Below are positions 12,800 through 23,368 of a DNA stretch of 64,000 bases, one piece after another. The notes under the pieces are model-generated. The model searched no databases, was not told the DNA's origin, and saw only the letters and a list, made by a program, of their open reading frames with translations. Numbering within the stretch: position 1 is the first letter of the stretch; every line of letters begins with the position of its first letter. Position numbers and translations under genes: made by a program. Source of the DNA: Gonocerus acuteangulatus (Eukaryota > Arthropoda > Insecta > Hemiptera > Coreidae); the NCBI GenBank assembly GCA_946811695.1, contig OX328123.1, positions 15,056,038-15,120,037 of the forward strand, read 5' to 3'.

Positions 12800-13579
12800 T
12801 CAGTAAATAAATGGAATCTTCCACCAATAGTTTTCTAACCCCATTAGTAAATTAGAAGCAGTTTTTTATTATTTAATATGTGTAATGATAAAATTCAAGA
12901 AAATGTATCATGTAATTACTGTTTAGACTTGGCTACTGCCATTTTTCTGTTCCTTATGGCTCATAAATCTTGCTTTTCGATTAACGTTTTTACGAAATAT
13001 GAAAATATTAACTGTTTCTATTTCAAGATGTATAAATGACACTAATGATATTAGTGATAAGAATGGAAACGTGCAAAGATGACGCAGTTTCTGCGAGTTG
13101 GACTTTTTTCTTCGTTTTAATTTATTTCTCGAATCATACATAATTCTAATAATAGCACCCACCTACCTAATAAGTAACAGAACACGTATTGTTGGCTTGT
13201 AAGTACATAGGTATGATTTGAGCTGATGAATGCAAATTCCATCTTGTTTGACCATGTTGGCGATTGTGCTTGGTTAGGTTTAGCTAACTAACCATGATTT
13301 GCAATATAGTGTTGCTGTTTCCCTGTTTGTTTACAGCTCTCTTGAATAACAAGGCCCTCTCCTCCGTTGTTTACACAATACTAATATCTTCCTCTTCCTC
13401 CCAGAATTCTTAGTCCCTTTTATACCATTGTCACAAAATTGGGGGTGGATTAAAATTTTCGGTCTCTCTTTTTTTTACATATTATTTTTGTATAACAATA
13501 CTCTATGTTAAAATTACTAGTAGCAATTCATTACAATGAATGTTATACGAGGGTCCTATTAACTATATCTTAGCTATAA
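12800..13579. repeat. Macrosatellite spacer, copy S3 (no array follows)
   Basis: This is the third spacer copy, with a few substitutions relative to S1 and S2. It is collinear to CTATAATA near 13579, exactly where arrays begin after S1 and S2, and is then followed by unrelated sequence (GGGTGGTACACCG). It marks the right edge of the macrosatellite or an ancestral, array-free flank. Hairpin plus T-tract motif at 13076-13109. Confidence 0.9.
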
Positions 13580-13676
13580 TAGGGTGGTACACCGTCCCAA
13601 AAAATCCGTTTTATGTATAAGGGGACGTTCAAATTTTTTGCTGTTACTCCGTAACCAGAATTTTTAACTTGATGAT

Positions 13677-13710
13677 AAAAAAGTCCAACTCACAGAAACT
13701 CCGTCATCTT
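13677..13710 (-). repeat. Hairpin plus T-tract motif, inverted copy
   Basis: This is a diverged copy (AGTCCAACTCACAGAAACTC) of the motif in the spacers and at the F2 element end, in the opposite orientation. It suggests a second F2-type terminus beside the macrosatellite. Confidence 0.6.
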
Positions 13711-13784
13711 AGTGCGTTTTTATCCCTAGTGTGTTGGAAATGTTAGAATGGAAACAGTTAAGGTTTTGTTTAGTTTGTAAATGG

Positions 13785-13841
13785 AAATATACAATATTAC
13801 AAAGGTATACAAATTGTATACCTTTGTAATATTGTATATTT
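13785..13841. repeat. Perfect 57 bp palindrome
   Basis: The arms are 28 bp around a single central A at 13813. It lies 15 bp from a second perfect palindrome. As RNA it would form an uninterrupted hairpin. No transcription unit is visible. Confidence 0.9.
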
Positions 13842-13856
13842 GATTTGATTAATTGC

Positions 13857-13919
13857 CACATTTGATTAATTGTATGATTGATTGTATAATACAATCAATC
13901 ATACAATTAATCAAATGTG
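13857..13919. repeat. Perfect 63 bp palindrome
   Basis: The arms are 31 bp around a single central A at 13888. Sequence identity between the arms is complete, which suggests recent formation or ongoing correction. Confidence 0.9.
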
Positions 13920-14074
13920 TTAAAAAAATTTACATAGTAATGAATGAATTTATGTTTTATTTATTCATTTATATTTTAGCCTCCGTTATAATTAACTGAG
14001 AATTTCAGGACGGATTATGTATAGGTAACCACCCTTTTATAGCCAGGATAGGGCTGATCTTTTTTCTAAATAAA

Positions 14075-14164
14075 AGCCACCACCCCTAGTGGGATTCGAA
14101 CCCACGACCCTTGGCCTGGAGTGTTAAGTGCTCACGCCTTAACATTCACGGCCACTGGGCCTTA
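14075..14164 (-). repeat. tRNA-like (Leu-type) SINE head or tRNA pseudogene
   Basis: On the minus strand the sequence has a box-A-like segment (TGGCCGTGAATGTTAAGG) and an exact box B (GGTTCGAATCC), with a long variable region as in tRNA-Leu or tRNA-Ser. The acceptor stem does not pair cleanly, and an AT-rich tail follows on the minus strand. It is more likely a SINE head or pseudogene than a working tRNA. Confidence 0.6.
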
Positions 14165-14275
14165 ATTTATTTTTAACAGTCATTAGTCTTTGCTGGTTAA
14201 AAAAAAGAAATTACCTATACGTTATGGGACAAATATTTTTTCTTCACCAATATAAAAATAATATTTTTTTGATTA

Positions 14276-14870
14276 TTAAAATATTCTATAATCTCTGAAG
14301 TAAAAAAATATGTTAGAGCAGGAAAGATATAACTTATGCTTATTCGTTTGTGTTGTAATTTCTTCAGGAAGGATATTTTTGTTCAGGGTGTTGAGTATGT
14401 TTTCTGCATAGTTGCTTCCATCGCCGAGTAATTCAGTCATATTGTAAGGTAAGTCATAGTTTTGTCGCTGTAAACATTCAGTAAGTATTTGCTTTATAGT
14501 CAGAGGTGTGTTACACTGTGTACATGTCGGTCTTTCCTGTCTTGTCATGAGATAAGTTTGTGTCAGTAGGGAATGGCCAATTCTTAAGCGGCATAATATC
14601 ACTTCCCTTCTGTTATTGCTTTAGCTCCAAGGCCATTTGCCTACTGTTTGTTTTATTTCTCCAAGTTTTTTAGCCGTCGTCATGTGCCAAGATTTCTGCC
14701 ATTTTTCTGTAATAAACCTTCTCAATTTAGTTTGCATATCTTGTAAAGCAACTTTGTATTTGTCATGTTGGTTTCTTGTTGCCGTCGCGCCAGTTCGTCA
14801 GCTTAAATGCATCGTCCTGCTATGTCCTGCAGTATAAATACTTTTGTGTAAAATGATGCGTTTTCCTCTG
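14276..14870 (-). pseudogene. LINE ORF2 3'-terminal fragment, decayed
   Basis: The minus-strand translation gives the extreme C-terminus of an RNase H-bearing LINE polyprotein. The block CRLRIGHSLLTQTYLMTRQE is followed by C-x2-C-x7-H-x4-C, then an acidic tail. Upstream (14603-14870) the collinear WQKSW...GEIKQTVGKWPWS region matches the region before RLRIGH in the intact LINE at 58798-62481, but a TAA stop falls in frame near 14625. Everything further 5' is missing. It is a dead 5'-truncated insertion from a LINE related to, but distinct from, the intact one. Confidence 0.8.
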
Positions 14871-14876
14871 ACATCT

Positions 14877-14879
<3 letters not shown>

Positions 14880-14914
<35 letters not shown>

Positions 14915-15253
14915 GTCCCGTAACAGGCCACAAGGGCCCAGAGGGGCAGATACTGTAGAGGTATCTGATTCTTGACCATACGGCACACTAGGGAGATAGT
15001 GTGGTCAATACTATGCTCCGGCCGCCTGATTTTCCCCTTGGCTGCTTCGACTGCTAGAGTCATTAGCACCCGAGGTACCCATTATTAATTAAATTAATTA
15101 AAGGCTGGGTGAGCCTAGGGACGATCTGGGACCCCAAATCCTACCCTCAAACGGCAGCACTAGAAGAAAAAATCTTTAGTGCGCGCTCGGGTTTTAAACC
15201 TGGTCCTCCAGTTCATTAGTCGAGTGCTCTACCACTGAGCTAACCTCGCCCCC
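14880..15253 (-). mobile_element. tRNA-derived SINE, family A, copy 1, with 12 bp TSD
   Basis: The insertion is flanked by a perfect target-site duplication CTGACATCTAGT (14868-14879 and 15254-15265). On the minus strand it starts with a tRNA-like head (GGGCGAGGTTAGCTCAGTGG; box A about 15225-15243, box B about 15189-15200). An unrelated body follows, and it ends ...GTTACGGGACTGAT plus about 30 T. The tail in the SINE's own sense is therefore poly(T), not poly(A). Copies: 25190-25543, 30507-30868, 31932-32237. Confidence 0.9.
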
Positions 15254-15536
15254 CTGACATCTAGTGACCCAGGGTAAATGTTGAAGACATTTTTCGGTTT
15301 TATAGGCTTGTTTGTACACAAAATATTCTTACAGAAACTGCAAAATGAACTTATAACATTCTATTTTTATCTGAATAATTTGTAATTTTTGTAAAATCTT
15401 TAATCTACAATTTGTATTACGCTGAATATTTTTACATGTTACTATAGCACACATTTATTTACAAAAGGTAGGGATTGTCGGGGTTCGGTCACTGCTACTT
15501 AATAAAACTACATTTTATCATAAAAATGGTTTTATT

Positions 15537-15580
15537 GTGCCGACGTTTCAGCTTGAACTTCAAGCCTTCATCAGGGCTGT
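15537..15580 (-). ncRNA. Hammerhead ribozyme motif HHR-1
   Basis: On the minus strand CTGATGA (15568-15574) is followed by a stem II hairpin (GGCTTGA/TCAAGCT) and GAAA (15546-15549), then CGTC. GCC before the core pairs with GGC after the cleavage triplet as stem I. Stem III has no loop: ACGT after GAA is self-complementary, which fits the dimeric mode known for short-stem-III hammerheads. Activity is inferred. Confidence 0.75.
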
Positions 15581-15615
15581 AAAAAACAAGTAGGACGGAT
15601 GTAGTACTGAAATAT

Positions 15616-15646
<31 letters not shown>

Positions 15647-16279
15647 CATATGCCTACAACCACAAATACACATACATATATACATACATACATATGTGGA
15701 AAAAGACAAAAACATAAAATACTAGAACATAATATATAGAAGAACAATGTGCTCTAGAAGTGTTTGGATTATTAGGAAAACAGATATAAGAATAACAGAT
15801 TACATATTAGATTAGATATAAGAATAACAATATGGGCTTACCGATGGGAAGATAGAGAACTATTCCTCACAAATGCGGGATCATTTCTGACAGTTAATAC
15901 AGGGAAATATAGGAAGAAAGGAGTTGGTGAGGGGGAGGGGGGGACTTCTTTCATCTTCTATGTTCTCTGTCCATTGGGTGGTCCAGAACCCCCCTCCCCC
16001 TCACCAACTCCTTTCTTTCTATATTTCCCTGTATTAACTGTCAGAAATGATCCCGCATTTGTGAGGAATAGTTCTCTATCTTCCCATCGGTAAGCCCATA
16101 TTGTTATTCTTATATCTAATCTAATATGTAATCTGTTATTCTTATATCTGTTTTCCTAATAATCCAAACACTTCTAGAGCACATTGTTTTTCTATATATT
16201 ATGTTCTAGTATTTTATGTTTTTGTCTTTTTCCACATATGTATGTATGTATATATGTATGTGTATTTGTGTTTGTAGGC

Positions 16280-16335
<56 letters not shown>

Positions 16336-16370
16336 ATATTTCAGTACTACATCCGTCCTACTTGTTTTTT

Positions 16371-16415
16371 ACAGCCCTGATGAAGGCTTGAAGTTCAAGC
16401 CGAAACGTCGGCACA
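16371..16415 (+). ncRNA. Hammerhead ribozyme motif HHR-2
   Basis: CTGATGA (16377-16383), stem II GGCTTGA-AGT-TCAAGCC, GAAA (16402-16405), then CGTC and GGC. Stem I is GCC/GGC. All core positions of the CUGANGA...GAAA...UH consensus are present. It is the mirror copy of HHR-1 with a fully paired stem II. Cleavage would be after GUC. Confidence 0.8.
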
Positions 16416-16486
16416 ATAAAACCATTTTTATGATAAAATGTAGTTTTATTAAATAGCAGTGACCGAACCCCGACAATCCCTACCTT

Positions 16487-17083
16487 GCATCATCAACGGT
16501 CAACGATCTCCTCTCAATTTATTTATAAAATTTATTTTTGAGGTTTTTATGAAACATTTTTAGCGATTAACTCTAAATTTCGGGGGGGGGGGGGGGTGCA
16601 GCCCCCTCAGCCACTCCTTAAATACGTCCATGATGTCCTGAGAGCCTAAAGGTTGTTATACAGTTATTGTTACATTTTTAGCATTATATATCAAATTTTT
16701 CCTAAATTATCCGAGTCTGAATTATATATGATATATTTGCGCCTCGAATCGCTCTGACCTTGTGGATATATTGTTAGAGAAGAATACAGAAATTCCTGTG
16801 TACTATTCATAAGGAAGTTGGCCTTGAGGTTCTGATCTAAGCTCAGCTATGAGACCTTCAACTCAAGATTCAGGCGCAAGGAGGAAAACCTGTCAAGGAC
16901 AGCTGACTTCATAGTTTTTCTTGATTTCACAATTACCCATCAGCTATATGATAATATACAACTCATCCTACATTATACCTGACAATATGAAAATGCATTT
17001 ATTGAAATATACAGCGATTATTCAGTCACAATAAAAAAATAAATAAATATTTTTCTTAATAATTAAACAAATTTATTGTTAAA
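16487..17083. other. AT-rich interval without a recognised feature
   Basis: Nothing identifiable except a run of about 15 G near 16579-16594. No long frame, no tRNA-like or terminal motif. Confidence 0.6.
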
Positions 17084-18246
17084 TCTATATATATAAAAAT
17101 CACGTGTCTGTCTGTTTTTCTGTTTGTTTGTTCCTTATACAAATCTACACCGTTTGACCGATTTTGACCAAACTTGGAATAATGATAGGTCTTGATACGA
17201 GAAATATCCTAGGCTAGGTCAAAAAAATCTACCAGCTGTCTGTCTGTATGTTTGTCCCTTAAACAAATCCACACCGTTCGTCCGATTTTGACTAAACTCG
17301 GTACACATGTGGATCTTAATCTGAGGAGTGTCGTAGGCTAAGTCAAAAACGTCTACCAGCTGTCTGTCTGTATGTTTGTCCCTTATACAAATCCACACCG
17401 TTCTTCCGATTTTGACTAAACTCGGTACACATGTAGATCTTAATCTAGGGAGTTTCGTAGGCTGAGTCAAAAACGTCTACCAGCTGTCTGTCTGTATGTT
17501 TGTCCCTTAAACAAATCCACACCGTTCGTCCGATTTTGACTAAACTCGGTACACAGGTAGATCTTAATCTGGGGAGTGTCGTAGGCTAAGTCAAAAACGT
17601 CTACCAGCTGTCTGTCTGTATGTTTGTCCCTTAAACAAATCCACACCGTTCGTCCGATTTTGACTAAACTCGGTACACATGTGGATCTTAATCTGAGGAG
17701 TGTCGTAGGCTAAGTCAAAAACGTCTACCAGCTGTCTGTCTGTATGTTTGTCCCTTAAACAAATCCACACCGTTCGTCCGATTTTGACTAAACTCGGTAC
17801 ACATGTGGATCTTAATCTGAGGAGTGTCGTAGGCTAAGTCAAAAACGTCTACCAGCTGTCTGTCTGTATGTTTGTCCCTTATACAAATCCACACCGTTCG
17901 TCCGATTTTGACTAAACTCGGTACACAGGTAGATCTTAATCTGGGGAGTGCCGTAGGCTAGGTCAAAAAAAATCTACCAGCTGTCTGTCTGTATGTTTGT
18001 CCCTTATACAAATCCACACCGTTAGACCAATTTTTACGAAACTTGGTATACATGTATGTCTTGAATACGGGGGGTGTTATAGGGTAGGTCAAAGTCGTCT
18101 AGAACTCACAGTTGGAAGGCCACGGGTTCATAACAGTTACAGATTCGTGTTATTAGATTTTAATAATACTTATTTGGTGTCTAATTTATTTAGGCTTTTC
18201 TATATGTAGAAAGTAGGTGTAGTATGGCACGCCGGGTAACGGCTAG
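17084..18246 (+). mobile_element. Non-autonomous Helitron, family H1, copy 1
   Basis: It begins TC (17084) after A and ends CTAG (18243-18246) before T, the canonical Helitron borders. Its interior is about seven copies of a 124 bp tandem repeat (for example starts at 17231, 17355, 17479, 17603) rich in CTGTCTGTCTG and CGTCCGATTTTGAC. The last 48 bp are homologous to the satellite unit. There is no RepHel coding capacity, so mobility would depend on an autonomous Helitron elsewhere. Confidence 0.85.
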
Positions 18247-18560
18247 TAAATCATAAATTTTCAAAGCAAGAACTACAATGTATTAAGCATGCAAATTAGT
18301 TTGGAGTTGAAAACTACAATTTAAAATTCAATCTACAAATGAATATTTAATGTACTAAGGTGTTTTCTATACATCATGATTTTCCAAGGTTCCATTTCAC
18401 AGGTACCATTTATTTATCACAGATATCTTTCCAATGCTTCGATTACTGTGTCCTGGAATTTAAAAATTCATTAAAAAAACTGAAATCTTATACGTTTATG
18501 TAATATATATATTCCTTTGTTTAGATTCATAAAGCTTTTTATGCTCTGCAGATTACATAT
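18247..18560. other. AT-rich interval without a recognised feature
   Basis: Unique-looking AT-rich sequence between a Helitron and a MITE. No coding or repeat signal seen. Confidence 0.5.
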
Positions 18561-18811
18561 CGTCGCTACAAATGCAAAGTATCGAATGTGAAAATCACCA
18601 CTTTTCAGAGTGGAAAAGCATTTATTCATAACTTTTTTTTGTACAGTCAAATATTCGGCAGATTTGACCTTTTGATAGTGGAATACTTTCCCTTTAATAG
18701 ACTGATCTAAGATTCAAGAATTTGCCGTACATAAGTCCAGCAGAAATAAGTAAAAGATTTACAATGAAAGATGCATTTTTTCGCATTCGTTACTTTGCAT
18801 TTGTATCGACG
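18561..18811. mobile_element. MITE, family M1, copy 1 (251 bp)
   Basis: The terminal inverted repeats are about 35 bp: CGTCGCTACAAATGCAAAGT at the left and its near-perfect complement ending CGACG at the right. ATAT flanks both ends and may be a 4 bp TSD. The second copy is 42291-42540. No coding capacity, and the superfamily is not assigned. Confidence 0.85.
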
Positions 18812-18894
18812 ATATTAAGTTACCATTCAGTATTTAAACAAATACACAGACTAAGGATCCCCACACTTTCACTATTATGCGTACCTGCACACAT

Positions 18895-18897
18895 AAT

Positions 18898-18967
<70 letters not shown>
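18895..18967. repeat. (TA)n microsatellite
   Basis: About 70 bp of TA dinucleotides with one interruption. Confidence 0.95.
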
Positions 18968-18970
<3 letters not shown>

Positions 18971-19567
18971 AGAGTCATTTTTCATTACCTTTAGCTTGAT
19001 TACAAAAATAACTGAATTCGATGCAATATAAGAGAACAAAATGTGGACTTTAATCCATTCAGCTTATTATGTTTTCAGGTGAGTTCGTAAATAAAACATT
19101 TAATGAAACATTTTTATATAATGACTATATTCCATAGACAAATTTGGTTAGTTGTAAATCATTTATATTTAATTGTGAAACTTAATAATGCATACAAATA
19201 ATTGTAGTGTCCGAAAAACATCTTTCCTATCATACATTTAATAATAGACACATTGTGAGCTGTGTTACATATTTATTTATTTTGTGTTCATGTATTTATT
19301 TGTTTTGTGATTCAATTTGTGTTAATCCTTAATGTAGTATACTTAATGAGAAATTAGAAAAATAATAAACTCTAAATAACTTTTAAATGTATGTTTGCTT
19401 TTAAGATTTAGGCTACTAGAATTCAAAATCCGTCGGACAAGCCGCGTCACTTTGCACATTGCGCAAAAAGGGTTTTTTGAACCCCATTAGAGAGAAATAT
19501 GCTTAAAGTAATTTATATCAACATGAATAACATAATAAAATAACACGATTTTTTCTTTTATAATTAA
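18968..19567. other. AT-rich interval without a recognised feature
   Basis: Lies between the two convergent H1 Helitrons. No repeat or gene signal seen. Confidence 0.5.
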
Positions 19568-20516
19568 CTAGCTGTTACCCGGCGTGCCATGCTACACCTA
19601 CTTTCTGCATATAGAAGAGCCCCCAAAAAATTAGAAACCAAAAGAGTATTATTACAATCTAATAACACAAACCTGTAACTGTTTCGAACCCGTGACCTCC
19701 CAACTTTGAGTCCTAGACGACTTTGACCTAACCTATAACACCCCCTTATCAAGACATACATTTATGCCAAGTATGGTGAAAATCGGTCTAACGGAGTGGA
19801 TTTTTATAAAAAAAAAAAAAAAAAGCAGCTGGTAGACGTTTTTGACTTGGCCTATGACAATCCCCTGATCAAGACCATCCTGTGTGCCCAGTTTGATCAA
19901 AACATATAGAACGGTTTTGATTTTATAGGGAACAAACATACAGACAGACAGCTGGTAGAGGTTTTTGACCTAGCTTACGGCACTCTCCAGATTAGGATCT
20001 ACCTGTGTACAGAGTTTAGTCAAAATTGGACGAACGGCGTGGATTTGTATGAGGTACAAACTTACTGACAGACAGCCGGTAGACGTTTTTGACTTAGCCT
20101 ACGACACTCCTCAGATTAAGATCTACATGTGTACCGAGTTTAGTCAAAATCGAACGAACGGTGTGGATATTTATAAGGGACAAACATACATACAGACAGT
20201 TATAAGACGTTTTTGACTTAGTCTACGACACTCCCCAGATTATGATCTACATGTGTACCGAGTTTAGTCAAAATCGGACGAACGGTGTGGAGACGATATC
20301 GAGTTTATTCAAAATCGGACGAACGGTGCGGATTTGTATAAGGCACAAACATACAGACAGACAGCTGGTAGATTTTTTTGACTTAGCCTAGGAGATTTCT
20401 CGTATCAAGACCTACCTGTCTGCCAAGTTTGGTCCAAATCGGTCAAACGGTGTGGATTTGTATAAGGAACAAACAAACAGAAAAACAGACAGACACGTGA
20501 TTTTTATATATATAGA
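19568..20516 (-). mobile_element. Non-autonomous Helitron, family H1, copy 2
   Basis: On the minus strand it starts TC (20515-20516) after A and ends CTAG (19568-19571) before T. It shares its first ~75 bp, the 124 bp internal repeat type and its last ~60 bp with copy 1, in the opposite orientation. Its terminal 48 bp are the closest match in the window to the satellite unit (43 of 48). Internal repeats are fewer and more diverged than in copy 1. Confidence 0.85.
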
Positions 20517-20821
20517 TGTGAGCACATGGCTAAAATAATAACTTACCATTTAATCGTTTTAATGAAACCAAGCAAAAACAAAATAAATATACTTATGTAT
20601 GTTTATATATCTATTAATATATATAACTTTATGACAGGTAAATTAATTATTTAAGTCCAGGGGAAACCTACATTTTACATATTTTAGCGACACGACTTTC
20701 TGTTTAATTGTGCTCGTTGTATTACGACTTTTGTTACAATGTAAAAAAAAAATCAATCGACCAATAGGACCGTGATAATAATATGGCAAAAGAACAAACG
20801 CTTCTTTCCTTCTATCTATCT

Positions 20822-20825
<4 letters not shown>
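20517..20825. other. AT-rich interval without a recognised feature
   Basis: No gene or repeat recognised between Helitron H1 copy 2 and the CT tract. Confidence 0.5.

Positions 20826-20910
<85 letters not shown>
20826..20910. repeat. (CT)n followed by (TA)n microsatellite
   Basis: About 50 bp of CT followed by about 35 bp of TA. The Helitron at 20911 is inserted in the TA tract. Confidence 0.95.
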
Positions 20911-20911
<1 letters not shown>

Positions 20912-22067
20912 TAGCTGACTACCCGTGCTTCGTCACGGCAGATAAGTAGTCATTTTATTGCGTTAAATAATGTTTCATTAAAATTACGATACTATACAAT
21001 TCTGTGCAGTTTATTACAGCACGGTTCCCGTCATACTATATTTCATTCAATGGGCGTTAAAATTTAAAAGTTTATGTTTCCAAGAAGTCATATGGTAACA
21101 CCCAATATATTTACGAGTATTACCAAGGTTATAGGCGAGGAGGCTATGCAAGGGTTCAGGATATTATTACCTCACCTGGAAAACCTAAGGATATGCCATA
21201 CATCACGGTTTGACCGGGACTGACCCGGTATTTTGCAATTGTTTCGGTGGTCCGCCCAGTTTTATCAATGTCCCGGAAAAGGCTGTAAGATGTTAAAAGT
21301 AATGAATTCATGTTTATAAGAATCTTTTTTAAATCGGTTACTTTTCTACAATCAACATTTTTACTACTGCTCACAGTGTCAAAGAAATGAGAAGTAATCT
21401 AACTGTAAAACACTGGAACTACCTGCACAGCGCTGCCAGCTGCCAGACACTACTATTTGGCTGAGAGATTGTTTTAAGAAAATCAAGTAGCAAAAAAAGT
21501 TCCGTTATTATTCTTAAGGTTTGGGTAGACTAACAGTTTAGGATTCCCCCTTCCCGTTAGTTGCTAGGCTTAAAACTCACCAACCATTTTGCTTATAATT
21601 TGTACTCTTTTTATCCCCCCCCCCTGGTATGTCCATCCCATATTAATGTATCTCGGTTTAACTCTCCAAAAATATGGCAAGCCTATCTGACGGGGACAGG
21701 CAGAAAAGAAACGCAATTAAAACTCTATGAGGGATGGTTAATTTCTAGTAATTCAAGGTCTGCCATCATAGTTGAAATTAACCTCAATTAGAAATAAAAC
21801 TATGAGATAGATAATGTAAGGTAACAGCTGTTCTTTATAGTCCTAGCAACGCAAGCTGCCTAGGCTTGCCTTCTCTAACCAACTCAAACTTTAAACCCCC
21901 CTAAAAATGCTTAAAAATACGAATATCAAAAAATCCTTTCTTAGCGAGCGCCTACGTTATATAGGGAGTGTCCATGCAAAATTTCAAAATTTTCTGTCGA
22001 GCGGTTTGGGCTGGGCGTTGATAGATGAGTGAGTGAGTGAGTGAGTGGTATTTGACAACTATATAGT

Positions 22068-22070
<3 letters not shown>
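20911..22070 (-). mobile_element. Non-autonomous Helitron, family H2
   Basis: On the minus strand it starts TCTACTATATAGTTG and ends ...GTAGTCAGCTAG, with A before and T after. A canonical 3' hairpin, CCGTG-ACGAAG-CACGG (20923-20938), sits 12 nt before the end. It was inserted into a TA tract. No transposase coding. H1 and H2 share the terminal CGGGTA...CAGCTAG, so they may use the same machinery. A fragment of this family is at 43855-44108. Confidence 0.9.

Positions 22071-22108
<38 letters not shown>
22071..22108. repeat. (TA)n microsatellite
   Basis: Right half of the TA tract split by the H2 Helitron. Confidence 0.9.
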
Positions 22109-22112
<4 letters not shown>

Positions 22113-23211
22113 TATGGCTACGTATATATTAAGGCATTAGAAAGTATTACTCGTTATGAAGACAGCATTTTCTTTTAGCCAAAGAATACTCAATCAATGT
22201 TCGATATTTTGTGCGAGAAGAAGGATGCATTTATTTAAGAAGGAATCCAATATTATAAAGATTGAATGATTGCAAAATTTTGTTTTTCTTACGAACGTTC
22301 CTTATGCAACAATGCGTTTACAAGCTTGTTTACCGTCCATTTGCTGTAATGGTCCTGTGTGTTTATAGTAAGCATCGAAGCCTATGGGAACCTTGAGCGT
22401 TGATAGGATTCCGATGATACATGATAATAAAAGTCAACGGCTGAGCCGTATTGACCTCAATTCAGTTATTTTTTGACAATGGCCCCCTTTATAAGGCAGA
22501 AACTGATCGAAGTGTCCAAGGCTAAGCAATGAGAGACCGCCCATCGTCTAGGGACAACTTAAGGCAGGATTTGGTCATCTAGCATTCTCAAGGGAAAAAT
22601 ATTATATACAGAATTTCGAAAATGCGTAAATATATTAGTCCGTTCTATACAAAATACAGTACATTACATAGGTTTGTCGGGTGGACCTAAAGCATATTTA
22701 TGTTCCTGAATTTGAGCAGAAGTCTCTAAACGAAATATTTTTTTTTATTAATAATCCTAATGAAATAGATTAAAGGTTTAACTAGCCTTGGGTGTTATGG
22801 ATTTGTGACTAGGTGCGTGTCATACCCAGTCGTCCTTGGTGGTAATTTCTGTCATCTCGGGTGCCACCAACACTCCACCTCCCGTCAGCTGGGATAGCAA
22901 GGGGGAATATTATTGTATGCGAGTCTTATCGCTTAAGATAATTGATAATTAGAATAACAGTTACTCGTTCATTTTAAGTTTTGGGTATAGGATACGTTGT
23001 GTATCTTTTGGGGATTCAAGAACCTGAAGAGAAGAATGGAAATTGGAGTCATTTATTACTAGACATTTTTAATCACTATAATATATTAAAGCAATGCACA
23101 TTAGTGCCGGACTCTTTGAGCTCCTTGAATACTCCTTATGGCGCATGAATTAGCCACAAAAGTATCGTAAACTAGTAAGCACTAAAAAATATGCAACTTA
23201 TTTCATTTTTA
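22109..23211. other. 1.1 kb interval without a recognised feature
   Basis: AT-rich with a slightly GC-richer patch at 22800-22920. I see no convincing coding frame, tRNA-like sequence or terminal repeat. Confidence 0.5.
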
Positions 23212-23329
23212 GCACTTTCCTCCGAAGGAAAGTAGCTATTGAGGTTGGACTCATGACGGAATTTTTGAAAAATTTCTTCAAATCTTTATCGATCCTACCT
23301 AGTAGACACCGAAAATGACCCCCGTTAAA

Positions 23330-23368
<39 letters not shown>

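Larger units (their letters stand above)
15466..16486. mobile_element. Inverted pair of Penelope-like (pLTR-type) repeats with hammerhead motifs
   Basis: The arms 15466-15943 and 15989-16486 are reverse complements around a 45 bp loop. The arms differ mainly in the length of CA/TA tracts. Each arm has a motif matching the hammerhead ribozyme core near its outer end. Short hammerhead motifs in terminal repeats are a known hallmark of Penelope-like elements and retrozymes. No reverse transcriptase is present, so this is a non-autonomous or solo-repeat derivative. The small frame at 16184-16456 is a by-product. Confidence 0.7.

Noticed and set aside
14075..14164. Functional tRNA-Leu gene
   Set aside because: Boxes A and B are recognisable but the acceptor stem does not pair well and SINE-like sequence follows.
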